Counted from the stretch's first letter, positions 5,504-14,974 are shown. The stretch: DNA of 24,500 bases from an uncultured Bacilli bacterium (GCA_910578745.1 CAJTSN010000006.1:15854-40353), one strand, 5' to 3'. Notes: generated from the sequence alone by a model not told the origin. A program made the numbers and translations.

Positions 5504-8140
5504 TTATTTATTACTACCATTTTTGATAGCGGCTTGTGCTGCTGCAAGTCTTGCAATTGGAACCCTATATGGAGAACAAGAAACATAGGTTAATCCTACA
5601 TTATGGCAGAACTCAACTGATGCTGGATCTCCTCCATGTTCACCACAAATACCAAGTTTTATATCAGGACGTACGCTTTTTCCCTTTTCGGTTGCCATTT
5701 TCACTAAAGCTCCAACGCCATTTATATCCACACGTGCAAATGGATCTTGTTCATAAATTTTATTTTTATAATAAGAATCTAAGAATTTTCCAGCATCATC
5801 TCTTGAAAAACCAAAAGTAAGTTGTGTCAAATCATTTGTACCAAAAGAGAAGAAATCAGCTTCCATAGCAATTTCATCGGCAAGAATACAAGCTCGTGGT
5901 ATTTCAATCATTGTACCTATATGGTAACTTATTTTTGAATTTTTTTCTTGTTTTACTTTCTCAGCCTCTTCAATTACAATATCCTTTACAAATTTTAATT
6001 CTCTTTTTTCGCCAGTAAGAGGAATCATAATTTCTGGAACAATTGTAAATCCTTCTTCCTCCTCTACCTCTATTGCGGCTTCTAATAAAGCTCGTGTTTG
6101 CATTTTCGCAATTTCAGGATAAGTCACTGCAAGCCTACAACCTCTATGTCCCATCATTGGATTAAATTCATGCAATTCACTACATTTATTCTTTAACTGT
6201 TCTACACGAACATGCATTTCATTCGCAAGTGCAAGAATATCCGCTTCCTCTTTTGGTAAAAATTCATGTAATGGAGGATCAAGATAACGAACCGTCATTG
6301 GTAGTCCTTTAAGTTCCTTATACATAGCTTTAAAATCACTCTTTTGGAATGGAATTAAAGCATCAAGTGCTTTCACACGTTCTTCTACTGTTTCACTTAA
6401 AATCATCTTACGAATGGCAGGAATTCTTTCTTCATCAAAGAACATATGCTCTGTACGACAAAGGCCGACACCTTCTGCACCCAACTCAACCGCTTTCTTC
6501 GTATCTCTTGGATTATCCGCATTTGTTCGAACACCTAATGTTCTTCTTTCATCTGCCCATGCCATAATTCTTCCAAAGTTTCCAGATACAGTTGCTTCTT
6601 CTGTCTCGATATCTCCCTTGTAAATCTTACCTGTCGATCCGTCTAAAGAAATATAGTCTCCTTCACAAAAAGTATAGCCACCTAATTCAAATTTCTTTTC
6701 CTCTTCACTTATTTTAATATCACCACATCCAGATACACAGCAAGTTCCCATACCACGGGCAACAACTGCTGCATGGGAAGTCATTCCTCCACGTACAGTT
6801 AAGATTCCTTGACTTGCCACCATTCCCTCAATATCTTCTGGCGTTGTTTCTAAACGGACTAAAATAACACGATCTCCTTTACCACCTGTTCCTAGTCTTT
6901 TTGCTTCCTCGGCTGTAAAAACAACATACCCAGCAGCAGCTCCCGGAGAGGCTGGAAGAGCACTACCAATCACTTCCCCATTTTTTAACGCTTCTAAATT
7001 AAAAGTAGGATGTAGTAACTGATCTAGTGATTTTGCGTCAATTCGCATAATCGCCTCTTCTTCTGTAATCATGCCCTCATCTACCAAGTCACAAGCAATT
7101 TGAATGGCAGCCTTGGCTGTACGCTTTCCACTTCTAGTTTGTAAAAAGTATAATTTACCCTCTTGAATTGTGAACTCCATGTCTTGCATATCTCGATAAT
7201 GATTCTCTAATTTTGTGGCAAGTTCAATAAATTCCTTATAACATTCTGGTAAATCTTCTTTTAATTTTGTAATCGGTTGTGGTGTTCGAACCCCTGCAAC
7301 TACATCTTCACCTTGCGCATTTATTAAGTATTCTCCATAAATTCCTTTTTCACCAGTAGAAGGATTTCTTGTAAATGCAACTCCTGTTCCAGATGTTTCA
7401 CCCATATTTCCAAATACCATCGCTTGTATATTGACAGCCGTTCCCCATTCTCCAGGAATATCATTCATCCTTCTATAGACAATGGCTCTTGGATTATCCC
7501 ATGAACGAAAAACAGCTTTTACTGCTCCTATAAGTTGATCTATAGGACTTTGTGGAAATTCTTCACCACGTACTTCTTTATATACTGCTTTAAATCGAGC
7601 AACTAATTCTTTTAAATCTTCCACTGTAAGTTCGGTATCATAATGAATTCCTTTCATTTCTTTTACTTCATCAATAATTTTCTCAAAGAAATTTTTTGGA
7701 ACTTCCATGACAACATCTGAATACATTTGTATAAACCTACGATAGGAATCATAAGCAAATCGTGGATTATTTGTCTTTTTTGCAAATCCTTCCACTGCCT
7801 CATCATTTAAACCTAAATTTAAAATAGTATCCATCATTCCGGGCATTGACGCTCTAGCACCACTTCGAACAGAAACTAAAAGTGGATCTTCAACGTCACC
7901 AAATTTTTTTCCTTGCAACTCTTCTAATTTCTTCAAAGCGTCAAAAATCTGCGTTTTAATCTCTTCATTCATTTCTTTTCCATCTGCATAATAAGCTGTA
8001 CATGCTTCTGTTGTAATTGTAAAACCATTTGGAACAGGTAAACCTAAATTGGCCATTTCTGCTAAATTAGCGCCTTTCCCTCCAAGTAAATCACGCATAC
8101 TTGCATTTCCTTCTTGAAATAAATATACATATTTCATCAT
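5504..8140 (-). CDS. ppdK: Pyruvate, phosphate dikinase
   Basis: This 878-residue cytoplasmic enzyme interconverts pyruvate, ATP and phosphate with phosphoenolpyruvate, AMP and diphosphate. The N-terminal ATP-grasp region opens with DLLGGKGANLAEMANLGLPV. The phosphohistidine domain has GGMTSHAAVVARG, with catalytic His456. The C-terminal PEP/pyruvate barrel ends with GICGEHGGDP, where Cys832 is the catalytic acid, followed by SCSPYRVPIARLAAAQ. Counting from the second methionine, these residues become 455 and 831, the numbering of the well-studied Clostridium symbiosum enzyme. Length is normal and no residue is missing. A GGAGG site 6 nt before the first of two adjacent ATG codons supports the start. 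The gene has its own promoter and is the last before the antitoxin promoter. In anaerobes it usually serves PPi-linked glycolysis. Confidence 0.98.
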   Translation of the reverse strand: MMKYVYLFQEGNASMRDLLGGKGANLAEMANLGLPVPNGFTITTEACTAYYADGKEMNEEIKTQIFDALKKLEELQGKKFGDVEDPLLVSVRSGARASMPGMMDTILNLGLNDEAVEGFAKKTNNPRFAYDSYRRFIQMYSDVVMEVPKNFFEKIIDEVKEMKGIHYDTELTVEDLKELVARFKAVYKEVRGEEFPQSPIDQLIGAVKAVFRSWDNPRAIVYRRMNDIPGEWGTAVNIQAMVFGNMGETSGTGVAFTRNPSTGEKGIYGEYLINAQGEDVVAGVRTPQPITKLKEDLPECYKEFIELATKLENHYRDMQDMEFTIQEGKLYFLQTRSGKRTAKAAIQIACDLVDEGMITEEEAIMRIDAKSLDQLLHPTFNLEALKNGEVIGSALPASPGAAAGYVVFTAEEAKRLGTGGKGDRVILVRLETTPEDIEGMVASQGILTVRGGMTSHAAVVARGMGTCCVSGCGDIKISEEEKKFELGGYTFCEGDYISLDGSTGKIYKGDIETEEATVSGNFGRIMAWADERRTLGVRTNADNPRDTKKAVELGAEGVGLCRTEHMFFDEERIPAIRKMILSETVEERVKALDALIPFQKSDFKAMYKELKGLPMTVRYLDPPLHEFLPKEEADILALANEMHVRVEQLKNKCSELHEFNPMMGHRGCRLAVTYPEIAKMQTRALLEAAIEVEEEEGFTIVPEIMIPLTGEKRELKFVKDIVIEEAEKVKQEKNSKISYHIGTMIEIPRACILADEIAMEADFFSFGTNDLTQLTFGFSRDDAGKFLDSYYKNKIYEQDPFARVDINGVGALVKMATEKGKSVRPDIKLGICGEHGGDPASVEFCHNVGLTYVSCSPYRVPIARLAAAQAAIKNGSNK

Positions 8141-8167
8141 CTATATCCTCCTAATCTTACTAAGTTC

Positions 8168-8196
8168 ATTATAGCAGACCCCCTTTTCATATTCAA
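8168..8196 (-). promoter_or_regulatory. Promoter of ppdK
   Basis: A TATAAT -10 (8168-8173) with the TGC extension and a TTGAAT -35 (8191-8196) are separated by 17 bp on the minus strand. The predicted start is near 8161, about 20 bp before the ppdK ATG. It lies between the upstream terminator (8211-8240) and ppdK, so ppdK is its own unit. Confidence 0.75.
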
Positions 8197-8210
8197 TTCA
8201 TTCTCTTAAA

Positions 8211-8240
8211 AAAGATAAAACTAGACATACAATTGTCTAG
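8211..8240 (-). terminator. Terminator after xerD
   Basis: The 7-bp arms CTAGACA (8221-8227) and TGTCTAG (8234-8240) with a 6-nt loop are followed on the minus strand by TTTTATC and a T6 run. The hairpin starts about 10 bp past the stop codon of the recombinase gene. Confidence 0.75.
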
Positions 8241-8249
8241 TCATTTCAA

Positions 8250-9146
8250 TTATTTTTTATACGCTCTTGGATGTGATTTTAAGTATACACTTCTAAGTCG
8301 TTCATTTGAAACATGGGTATAAATTTGTGTAGTCGATAAATCAGCATGTCCCAAAAGTTCTTGCACCGTTTTTAAATCGGCTCCATTGTTCAACATATGA
8401 GTAGCAAAAGAGTGTCTTAAGGTATGGGGACTAATATGAAAATCCGCACAACTTCGCTTTAACAAATCATCAATAATCGTTCTCACTCTTCGATCATGTA
8501 ATTGATTTCCAGAATCGTTTAAAAATAAATAATCGTTTTTTGCTTTTTCAAAATAAGGACGAGCTTCTTTTAAATATTTTTTTAAAATTTCATCCAATTG
8601 TCTACCAAAATAAACGTATCTTTCTTTATTTCCTTTTCCAAGAATCTTAACACACTTCTGTGAAAAAGAAATATCTTTCATCTTAATCGAACATAGCTCA
8701 CTAACACGTACCCCTGTTGAATACAAAAACTCTAAAAGAAGTGCTTCACGAATCCCTTTTGGATTATCTAATTTAGGCATAGCAAGCACTTTTTCGACTT
8801 CTCTTTCATACAAAAACTTAGGTAATTTTTTATCTGGTTTTGGATTACTAATAAACACAGTAGGATTTTTACAAACGATTTCTTCTTTTAAAAGGTATTT
8901 ATAAAAACTTCTAAGTGAACTAATATGTCGAGCTATGGTTGTTTTTGAAAACTTTTTTTCATCTAAAAAATTTAAATAATTTCGAATGATTTTATAATCA
9001 ATTTCTTGATAAGAATGAATTTCTTCTCTTTGTAAAAAGGAAAGAAAAGCTTTTAAATCGTTATCATAATTTAATATAGTATGAGAAGAATACCCCAATT
9101 GATTTTCTAAATAAGATAAAAAAGCATCCTTATCATTTTGAAACAT
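8250..9146 (-). CDS. xerD: Tyrosine recombinase, XerD/XerC type
   Basis: The 298-residue protein has an N-terminal SAM-like core-binding domain (about 1-90) and a C-terminal catalytic domain with the full tyrosine recombinase set: Arg147 in TGVRVSEL, Lys171 in GKGNKERYV, His241 and Arg244 in HTLRHSFATH, His267 in LLGHADLSTTQIYTHV, and nucleophile Tyr276. Length and motifs fit the housekeeping XerC/XerD group that resolves chromosome dimers at dif with FtsK, rather than a phage integrase. Whether it is the XerC, XerD or single-protein form cannot be decided without the rest of the genome. The ATG overlaps the end of the upstream 561-residue gene by 14 bp, with AGAGG inside that gene as its ribosome binding site. 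Confidence 0.9.
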   Translation of the reverse strand: MFQNDKDAFLSYLENQLGYSSHTILNYDNDLKAFLSFLQREEIHSYQEIDYKIIRNYLNFLDEKKFSKTTIARHISSLRSFYKYLLKEEIVCKNPTVFISNPKPDKKLPKFLYEREVEKVLAMPKLDNPKGIREALLLEFLYSTGVRVSELCSIKMKDISFSQKCVKILGKGNKERYVYFGRQLDEILKKYLKEARPYFEKAKNDYLFLNDSGNQLHDRRVRTIIDDLLKRSCADFHISPHTLRHSFATHMLNNGADLKTVQELLGHADLSTTQIYTHVSNERLRSVYLKSHPRAYKK

Positions 9147-10818
9147 GGATGCCTCTTTTTGCTAATTCTTCTGTCTTTGGTATGTCCTCTCCATACATTT
9201 GTGACAATTCATTCACATGTAAAATAGATTCTTGTTCTACTTCAGGTGTCGCATTCTGCGTATTTGTATCTTTTACCTGCGTTAAAGGCGCATTCTTTTG
9301 TTTTTTAGGCTTAAATTTGTAACGTAACGTTCTTAAAATAAAACGAATATGATCGTAGAAATAAGGGGAATGATTCATCGCTTCTCCCCATTCATCAATT
9401 ACATCGACTTCCTTTTTACTAATCGTTCCTGCTTTTAAATAGTGAACCGTCTTTGAAGCATGTTCTGAAAATAAACGATGGTGCGTTGGACTTTTTTGTG
9501 CTTCTTTTCGATCGGCCTCTTCTAATTTCTGCATATCATATACAATTCGTTGTAAAGTAAGCATCGTTTGTTCTCGATTTTCTGTCGTAATTCGTTTTTC
9601 TTTTTCTAAATCGGCAAGAACCGTTTTTAATTTACCTTCTAACTCCTCATAAAGCATTTGTGCCTTTGTGGAATTGATGCTTTTTTCGATTTGCTTCAAT
9701 TTCTCTTTTGAACGCCGCGCTTCTAATCGAAATTTATCAATATTGCAATAGAAACTTTTTACATGTTCAAATGTTTTATTATAAAGAATAGGATAACGTA
9801 AATAGCTTCCTGTTGGTAATCTTTTAAATGTTCCATCCATATTATGCTCTAATATCGTCAATCTTCCACTATAATCTGGATCAGAAACAAGCGTTCTAAT
9901 TTTTTCAATATAATCCCAATGAGAGGCAATATAAGATTCTATCAACGCTTTATTTTCTTCTCGAATTTCTTTTGCTTCCGTATAATGATTTCGAATATAT
10001 TCATCTAGCTCATAAGCAGGCATTGTCTTTAAAATAAGTGGATCACAATTATTTCCAATTAAATAACATAAACTTCTCTTTTGACCATAAGTTTTGTTTT
10101 CCTCAGCCTTTCTTTTTGACTCTTTTCGGTTTTCATTTACAATTTTTCTATTATGATTCTGTAAACACTTAATATTAAAAGAAATGGCTCTTCTAAATAT
10201 AGGATAATACCTTAAAAAATCATTGATTGTAGAAGGAGATCTTGGATTTGCTATCTCTCTACCTGCAAACGAACTTTTCTCAAGACGATTGGCCTCTGTT
10301 TGTGCAAACATATCATCTTCTTTTTGAGAGAGCTCATAATACTTTTTAAGTAGCGAATTAAAAGAGGAATAATCCTTAAAATAATCATTCTTTATTAAAT
10401 CAAATCCCTCACTTGATAAAACGTTATCTAAAAAGTCTTTGAAGAAGTCACTGAATTCATTAGAATCAACCATTCGATTTTCATTTCCCTGTTCAATATA
10501 CAAAGAACCTCCTCTTGCCATGGCACATTCACTTGCTTTAAAAATAATTCCATTATAAACGGTTTCAAAAGGAAGTGGGTAAATCGTTCCATCGGTACCT
10601 ACAATTTTTAAGGTTACATTTTTTGAAGAAAGCCATGCATTATTGATGGCAACTTCTAAATAGCGTTCTAAACTTCCATAACTAGCTAATAAATAGTCTA
10701 ACATTGCTAAATCAATCATATCGCTTATTGTCCCCGACTGATTTTTGATTTGCATTTTTGTTTCTTTTCCTGCATCATCATACACAATAAGACTTGCCAA
10801 TATTCTCTTTTGATTCAT
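9133..10818 (-). CDS. Uncharacterised 561-residue protein with coiled coil
   Basis: I do not recognise this protein. It has no signal peptide or membrane segment and is rich in charged residues. Residues 1-110 look like a compact mixed domain starting ILASLIVYDDAGKETKM, with a later VTLKIVGTDGTIYPLPF strand pair. Residues about 120-350 are mixed, and about 360-442 form a likely coiled coil (RRSKEKLKQIEKS to QKLEEADRKEAQ). The C-terminus (about 505-545) is a polar linker. The ATG has an AAGGTGA site 6 nt upstream, and the gene ends with TGA inside xerD, so the two are co-translated. It lies between topA and xerD, which hints at chromosome-related work, but that is only positional inference. 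The N-terminal text might suggest a phage or conjugative protein, but nothing confirms it. Confidence 0.7.
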   Translation of the reverse strand: MNQKRILASLIVYDDAGKETKMQIKNQSGTISDMIDLAMLDYLLASYGSLERYLEVAINNAWLSSKNVTLKIVGTDGTIYPLPFETVYNGIIFKASECAMARGGSLYIEQGNENRMVDSNEFSDFFKDFLDNVLSSEGFDLIKNDYFKDYSSFNSLLKKYYELSQKEDDMFAQTEANRLEKSSFAGREIANPRSPSTINDFLRYYPIFRRAISFNIKCLQNHNRKIVNENRKESKRKAEENKTYGQKRSLCYLIGNNCDPLILKTMPAYELDEYIRNHYTEAKEIREENKALIESYIASHWDYIEKIRTLVSDPDYSGRLTILEHNMDGTFKRLPTGSYLRYPILYNKTFEHVKSFYCNIDKFRLEARRSKEKLKQIEKSINSTKAQMLYEELEGKLKTVLADLEKEKRITTENREQTMLTLQRIVYDMQKLEEADRKEAQKSPTHHRLFSEHASKTVHYLKAGTISKKEVDVIDEWGEAMNHSPYFYDHIRFILRTLRYKFKPKKQKNAPLTQVKDTNTQNATPEVEQESILHVNELSQMYGEDIPKTEELAKRGIHVSK

Positions 10819-10848
10819 ACAATCACCTTCCGCTAGCTTTCCATTATT

Positions 10849-10862
10849 TATAGTATACTATA
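10849..10862 (-). promoter_or_regulatory. 14-bp palindrome with TATACT, possible promoter
   Basis: The perfect palindrome TATAGTATACTATA lies 31 bp upstream of the 561-residue gene. It contains a TATACT -10 (10852-10857 on the minus strand). The -35 at 17 bp reads TTTATT and is weak. The same core occurs in the antitoxin promoter at 5443-5454. Confidence 0.35.
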
Positions 10863-10888
10863 ATTTAGAAAAATAATAAAGTGAAAAT

Positions 10889-10922
10889 AAAAAAAGTTGT
10901 AACTATTTTTCATAATCACAAC
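10889..10922 (-). terminator. Terminator overlapping the end of topA
   Basis: On the minus strand GTTGTGA (10916-10922) pairs with TTACAAC (10896-10902) through one G-U pair, with a 13-nt loop, followed by a T7 run. The topA stop codon (10903-10905) lies inside the loop side of this hairpin. Confidence 0.7.
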
Positions 10923-12924
10923 ATGTACATTTAATTTTATCTTTTTTTTCAACAAGCAAATTTCCACAATTCGGACAACGTTCTTTCAAAGGCATATCCC
11001 ATGTTGCTGTCTTACATTTAGGATAATTGTTGCATCCATAGAAAATTTTTCCTTTTCTGGATTTTTTCTCTATAATTTTTCCATCACAATTTGGACAGTC
11101 ACAAATTTCTTTTTCCTCCCGAGGTTCTGCTTTTATGTACTTACATTTAGGATAATTGCTACAAGCGACAAATTCTCCATAGCGTCCCTTTCGTACAACC
11201 AAAGCATTCCCACATTCTGGACAAACCTCACCCGTTTCTTTTGGTGGTTCTTTTTCCATACGATCAAAAGCAACTTGTAAAGCAGGTTCAAAGTCTTTAT
11301 AAAATCGCTCTAAAATTTCATACCAAATTGTATCTCCATCGGCAATTTTATCTAAATCGCTTTCCATATTTGACGTATATTTTACATTAATAATATGTTT
11401 AAAATACTCTTGTAACCGATCGGTTATTTCAATTCCTATATCCGTTGGCACAAATTTTTTATCAACGATGGTCACATAACCATGTAGTTTTAGTTTGTTC
11501 ATAATAGGAGCATACGTCGAAGGTCTTCCAATTCCCTCTTCTTCCATAGCCTGTACAAGTTTTGCCTCGGTATAACGAGCCGGTGGCTGTGTAAAGTGTT
11601 GCTCTTTTGTAATTTCATTACTTTCAATTGTCATTTTTTCTTCTAAAATAGGTAACGTCGTTTCCGTCGTTGACTCATAATCGCGATATACCTTTAAATA
11701 ACCATCAAACGTAATTGTCTGTCCTGTTGCCTTAAAACCATATTCCTGATTTGTAAGTAAAATTGTGGTATTCTCTGTCTTAGCAGGAGCCATTAAGCTT
11801 GCTAAAGCACGAGTATAAATTAAACGATAGAGTTTGTACTCTTCTGGGGTTAAATAAGGTTTCATAGAAATAGGAGTTCTATGAATACTCGTTGGCCGAA
11901 TCGCCTCATGCGCATCTTGAACATTTTCTGTTGTTTTCCCTTTTTTTACAATGCCCACATATTTTTTTCCATATTCTTTTTCAATATAACCAAACGTATC
12001 ATTTACAAAATCGTTTGATAACCTTGTAGAATCGGTACGCATATAGGAAATCAAACCAACAGTTTCATTTTCGAGTTCAATTCCCTCATATAGTTTTTGA
12101 GCAATCATCATCGTCTTCGTGGCATTCATATTCAAAAGTGTGGATGCAGCTTGTTGTAAAGTCGAAGTTGTGAATGCTGGTTTTGAATTCTTAGACTTTC
12201 CTTTTTTTTCTACTTTGTCAACTTCAAAATTCTTATCTAAAACGGAAAGAATTTTGTCGGCTTCTTCTTCCGTTTTTATTTCTATTTTTTTATTTTTATA
12301 GTTTTCTAAAGAAGCTTTGAACTCTTTAAATAAAGCATCGATCGTCCAATATTCTTCCTCTTTAAATGCCGCAATTTCTCTTTCTCTATCAACAATCAAT
12401 TTTAAAGCAACGCTCTGTACTCTTCCTGCTGCTTTTCCACTGGTTTTTGACTGCATCAATTTTGATAGGCGAAAACCGATAATACGATCTAAAATGCGAC
12501 GAGTTTCTTGTGAATTGACTAAATCTTTATCAATTTTACGTGCATGTTTTAATGAATCTTTTACAGCGGTTTCTGTAATTTCATTAAAAACAATTCGTTC
12601 ATACTCTTTTTCATCTAAACCTAAAGCATCATATAAGTGCCATGAAATCGCTTCTCCTTCCCGATCGGGGTCGGTTGCTAGATACACAAAGTCAGCATGA
12701 TCTGCTTCCTTTTTTAAATCATCAATCACTTTTTTCTTTCCTTTAATTGCAATATAGTTTGGTTTAAAATGATCCTCTATATCAACTCCAAGACCAAATT
12801 TTCCTGATGTCGCTAAATCACGAATATGTCCTTTTGAAGAAACTACTTTAAAGTCATCTCCTAGATATTTTCCAATTGACTTTGTTTTTGCTGGTGATTC
12901 CACAATGACTAATTTCTTTGCCAT
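10903..12924 (-). CDS. topA: DNA topoisomerase I
   Basis: This 673-residue type IA topoisomerase relaxes negative supercoils by passing one strand through a transient break. The Toprim domain opens with KLVIVESPAKTKSI and contains TDPDREGEAISWH, which holds the metal-binding acidic residues. The active-site motif GLISYMRTDSTRLS places the nucleophile at Tyr294. The C-terminus carries three four-cysteine zinc-ribbon units starting CPECGNALV, CPNCDGKII and CPNCGNLLV, as in other Firmicutes TopA proteins. Length is normal. The AAGGATG site before the ATG supports the start. A consensus promoter and an overlapping terminator make topA a single-gene unit, although read-through from the activase genes upstream is possible. 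Confidence 0.98.
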   Translation of the reverse strand: MAKKLVIVESPAKTKSIGKYLGDDFKVVSSKGHIRDLATSGKFGLGVDIEDHFKPNYIAIKGKKKVIDDLKKEADHADFVYLATDPDREGEAISWHLYDALGLDEKEYERIVFNEITETAVKDSLKHARKIDKDLVNSQETRRILDRIIGFRLSKLMQSKTSGKAAGRVQSVALKLIVDREREIAAFKEEEYWTIDALFKEFKASLENYKNKKIEIKTEEEADKILSVLDKNFEVDKVEKKGKSKNSKPAFTTSTLQQAASTLLNMNATKTMMIAQKLYEGIELENETVGLISYMRTDSTRLSNDFVNDTFGYIEKEYGKKYVGIVKKGKTTENVQDAHEAIRPTSIHRTPISMKPYLTPEEYKLYRLIYTRALASLMAPAKTENTTILLTNQEYGFKATGQTITFDGYLKVYRDYESTTETTLPILEEKMTIESNEITKEQHFTQPPARYTEAKLVQAMEEEGIGRPSTYAPIMNKLKLHGYVTIVDKKFVPTDIGIEITDRLQEYFKHIINVKYTSNMESDLDKIADGDTIWYEILERFYKDFEPALQVAFDRMEKEPPKETGEVCPECGNALVVRKGRYGEFVACSNYPKCKYIKAEPREEKEICDCPNCDGKIIEKKSRKGKIFYGCNNYPKCKTATWDMPLKERCPNCGNLLVEKKDKIKCTCCDYEK

Positions 12925-12950
12925 AATTCACATCCTTTTTATCAACTTCA

Positions 12951-12979
12951 TTTATACACTAAATAAAGTTTATTGTCAA
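12951..12979 (-). promoter_or_regulatory. Consensus promoter of topA
   Basis: On the minus strand a perfect TTGACA (12974-12979) and a TATAAA -10 (12951-12956) are separated by 17 bp. Transcription should begin near 12944, about 20 bp before the topA ATG. It begins directly after the stop codon of the activase gene. Confidence 0.8.
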
Positions 12980-12981
12980 CA

Positions 12982-13917
12982 TTAAAATTTTCCACAACGA
13001 CTTCCCCATGTGTCAATCAAATTTCCGTCTTTATAAATTTTCAAAAGTTCACAGTGATTCGAACAACCCTTACATTCGTATCCTTTTGTTTCGAAAGCAA
13101 TGTCTTTCATATCCCATGTATATTCTTTTTGTTTTGACGATTTATGTGCCAATATGGAAACGCCAATGGCTCCCATGAGATGTCCTTCTTCATCTACGAA
13201 AATAGGTTCTTGTAATTGTTCTTCAAAATAATGAACGACCCCTTTATTTTTACTTACTCCTCCTTGAAATACAATCGGTCCATGAATTTTTTTCCCTTTA
13301 GCGACATTATTCAAATAGTTCAAAACAATACTTCTACATAATCCAGCAATAATATCTTCCTTTCGGTATCCTGCCTGGGCCTTATGAATGAGATCGGATT
13401 CTGCAAAGACAGTACATCTGGCTGCTATTTTGACAGGATTTTTACTTTGAAGCGCAACATCTCCAAAATCCTCAATTTCTACGCCTAGTCGTTTTGCTTG
13501 ACTCGATAAAAAAGAGCCTGTTCCTGCTGCACAAAGGGTATTCATTGAATAATCTGTGATAATTCCATTTTCTAAAAAAATAATCTTTGAATCTTGTCCC
13601 CCAATTTCTAAAATAGTTCTTACATCTTTATGTCTTGATAAAGTTCCTATAGCATGTGCTGTAATTTCATTTTTTACAACCGTAGCATCAAGCATTAAAC
13701 CAATCAATTTTCTAGCACTGCCCGTTGTTCCTATTCCTTTTAATACATAATTTGAATCAATCTGTTCTCGTAATTGAGTAATCACTTTTTTTGTAGCTTG
13801 GGTTGGATTTCCCTCTGTCCAGATATAAGCACTAGCAATCACTTTATCGTCTTTATCAAGTAAGACTCCCTTTGTAGATATGGAACCAATATCGATTCCT
13901 AAATAACATTCATTCAT
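12982..13917 (-). CDS. Acyl-CoA dehydratase activase-like ATPase (BcrAD/BadFG family)
   Basis: The protein is an actin-fold ATPase related to HgdC, which uses ATP and a 4Fe-4S cluster to push an electron into 2-hydroxyacyl-CoA dehydratases. The phosphate-1 loop is YLGIDIGSISTKGVLL, and LEIGGQDSKII forms the second loop. Cys129 in NTLCAAGTGSFL and Cys168 in AARCTVFAESDL are at the positions of the two cluster ligands of HgdC dimers. An extra C-terminal part (about 279-311) has CKGCSNHC and a final Cys308, as seen in long activase fusion proteins, and may hold another cluster. The gene overlaps its upstream neighbour by 8 bp. No true dehydratase subunit genes are visible, so the real partner and substrate are unknown. 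Confidence 0.85.
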   Translation of the reverse strand: MNECYLGIDIGSISTKGVLLDKDDKVIASAYIWTEGNPTQATKKVITQLREQIDSNYVLKGIGTTGSARKLIGLMLDATVVKNEITAHAIGTLSRHKDVRTILEIGGQDSKIIFLENGIITDYSMNTLCAAGTGSFLSSQAKRLGVEIEDFGDVALQSKNPVKIAARCTVFAESDLIHKAQAGYRKEDIIAGLCRSIVLNYLNNVAKGKKIHGPIVFQGGVSKNKGVVHYFEEQLQEPIFVDEEGHLMGAIGVSILAHKSSKQKEYTWDMKDIAFETKGYECKGCSNHCELLKIYKDGNLIDTWGSRCGKF

Positions 13918-14974
13918 TCTGTTTCCTCATTTCTATCATATCATAGAAAGCTTCTATTCTTGTTTCGATACCTACCTTACTGGTATTTGTATCAAAAGAG
14001 AAAAATAATAATGGAATCTTATATTCCTCGCTTACCCGTCTTAAAATAGGCATTACACCAATCTCTGGCGTACAAAAAGATGATTTTATATGAATCGCCC
14101 CATCATACCCTTTTTCACCTAAATACACAAGTCTTCCCACATTGTCTAAAGCATCCGCACCTAGGCGATTTTTAGAAAATTTTCCAACTTTCTTTAAATA
14201 TTTTTTCACTCTTTTTTTCTTTTGGAAAAGGAGATAGGTTGCATTTGTAAAACGAGTTACTTCAATGCCATATTGACTTAGCATAATCTCTAAATCATAA
14301 TTTGCAAAAGGTTCCATAATCGTGTAGAGTTCACCAATGATGCCAACTTTTAAACAATTTTCTTTATTTTTCTTTATTTTTTTGAACTTTCTTTTATAGG
14401 AAAGATAGGTAAAAAATAAGTGAAAATAGCCCTTGTTCTGTTCAAAACGTGTAAGCATTTCCTGTTTTAATTTTAGATGCTCTCCTTTTTTTTGTTCAAA
14501 ACCAATATTTTTTCGAATTTGATGGTCTATTTTATCCATATATTTGATCATTTTCGTTGTAATAAATAAGTAATATGCACTTTTTAAAATAGAGAAATGT
14601 GAATCTATTTTTCGAAACTCTTTTATAATTTTTTTAATATCGCTTTTTCCCTCAGTAACTAAATTAATGAATTCAAAAGTATAACCTTGTTCTTTTATAA
14701 TTTCCTGCTGTAAAGCATAATAATATCCATATCGACAGCCACCACCAAGTTGAATAAGTACATTGGCTCCATCTTCTAAACTTTCAAGAAAAGTTCCGAG
14801 TGTATATTTAAAAGGCATACAGACAAATGTTGGACTATATTTATTTCCAAGTTCTACAGTTCTATCCGAAATTTTAAGTGGTTTTTTGACTTCACAATGT
14901 AAAATATGTGTCAACAAATAATAAATAGGAACATTATAATCTCCCATTTGTGGATACGTCACTACTTTTTTCAT
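13910..14974 (-). CDS. 2-hydroxyacyl-CoA dehydratase (HgdB/D)-like protein
   Basis: This protein of 354 residues resembles the dehydratase-like module of large activase fusion proteins. Cysteine-containing segments FVCMPFKYTLGTFLESL, LGGGCRYGYYY and SSFCTPEIGVMPIL suggest a bound Fe-S cluster. The closing stretch VGIETRIEAFYDMIE is very similar to the end of the gene before it (VGIETRLESFIDVLE). The frame is open from an ATG at 14983, but GAGAGGA lies only 1 nt before that codon and about 10 nt before the ATG at 14972-14974, so the latter is preferred. The gene overlaps the upstream one by about 40 bp and the activase gene by 8 bp, so all three are one translationally coupled operon. The substrate is unknown. 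Confidence 0.75.
   Translation of the reverse strand: MKKVVTYPQMGDYNVPIYYLLTHILHCEVKKPLKISDRTVELGNKYSPTFVCMPFKYTLGTFLESLEDGANVLIQLGGGCRYGYYYALQQEIIKEQGYTFEFINLVTEGKSDIKKIIKEFRKIDSHFSILKSAYYLFITTKMIKYMDKIDHQIRKNIGFEQKKGEHLKLKQEMLTRFEQNKGYFHLFFTYLSYKRKFKKIKKNKENCLKVGIIGELYTIMEPFANYDLEIMLSQYGIEVTRFTNATYLLFQKKKRVKKYLKKVGKFSKNRLGADALDNVGRLVYLGEKGYDGAIHIKSSFCTPEIGVMPILRRVSEEYKIPLLFFSFDTNTSKVGIETRIEAFYDMIEMRKQNE

Noticed and set aside
5536..6623. Plus-strand ORFs opposite ppdK
   Set aside because: They are antisense shadows of a well-conserved enzyme and have no ribosome binding site or recognisable protein.
8250..9146. Integrase of a mobile element
   Set aside because: Length, full motif set and operon context fit housekeeping XerC/XerD; no excision genes or direct-repeat attachment sites are seen.
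12119..12700. Plus-strand ORFs opposite topA
   Set aside because: Antisense to conserved topA codons; composition follows the real frame.
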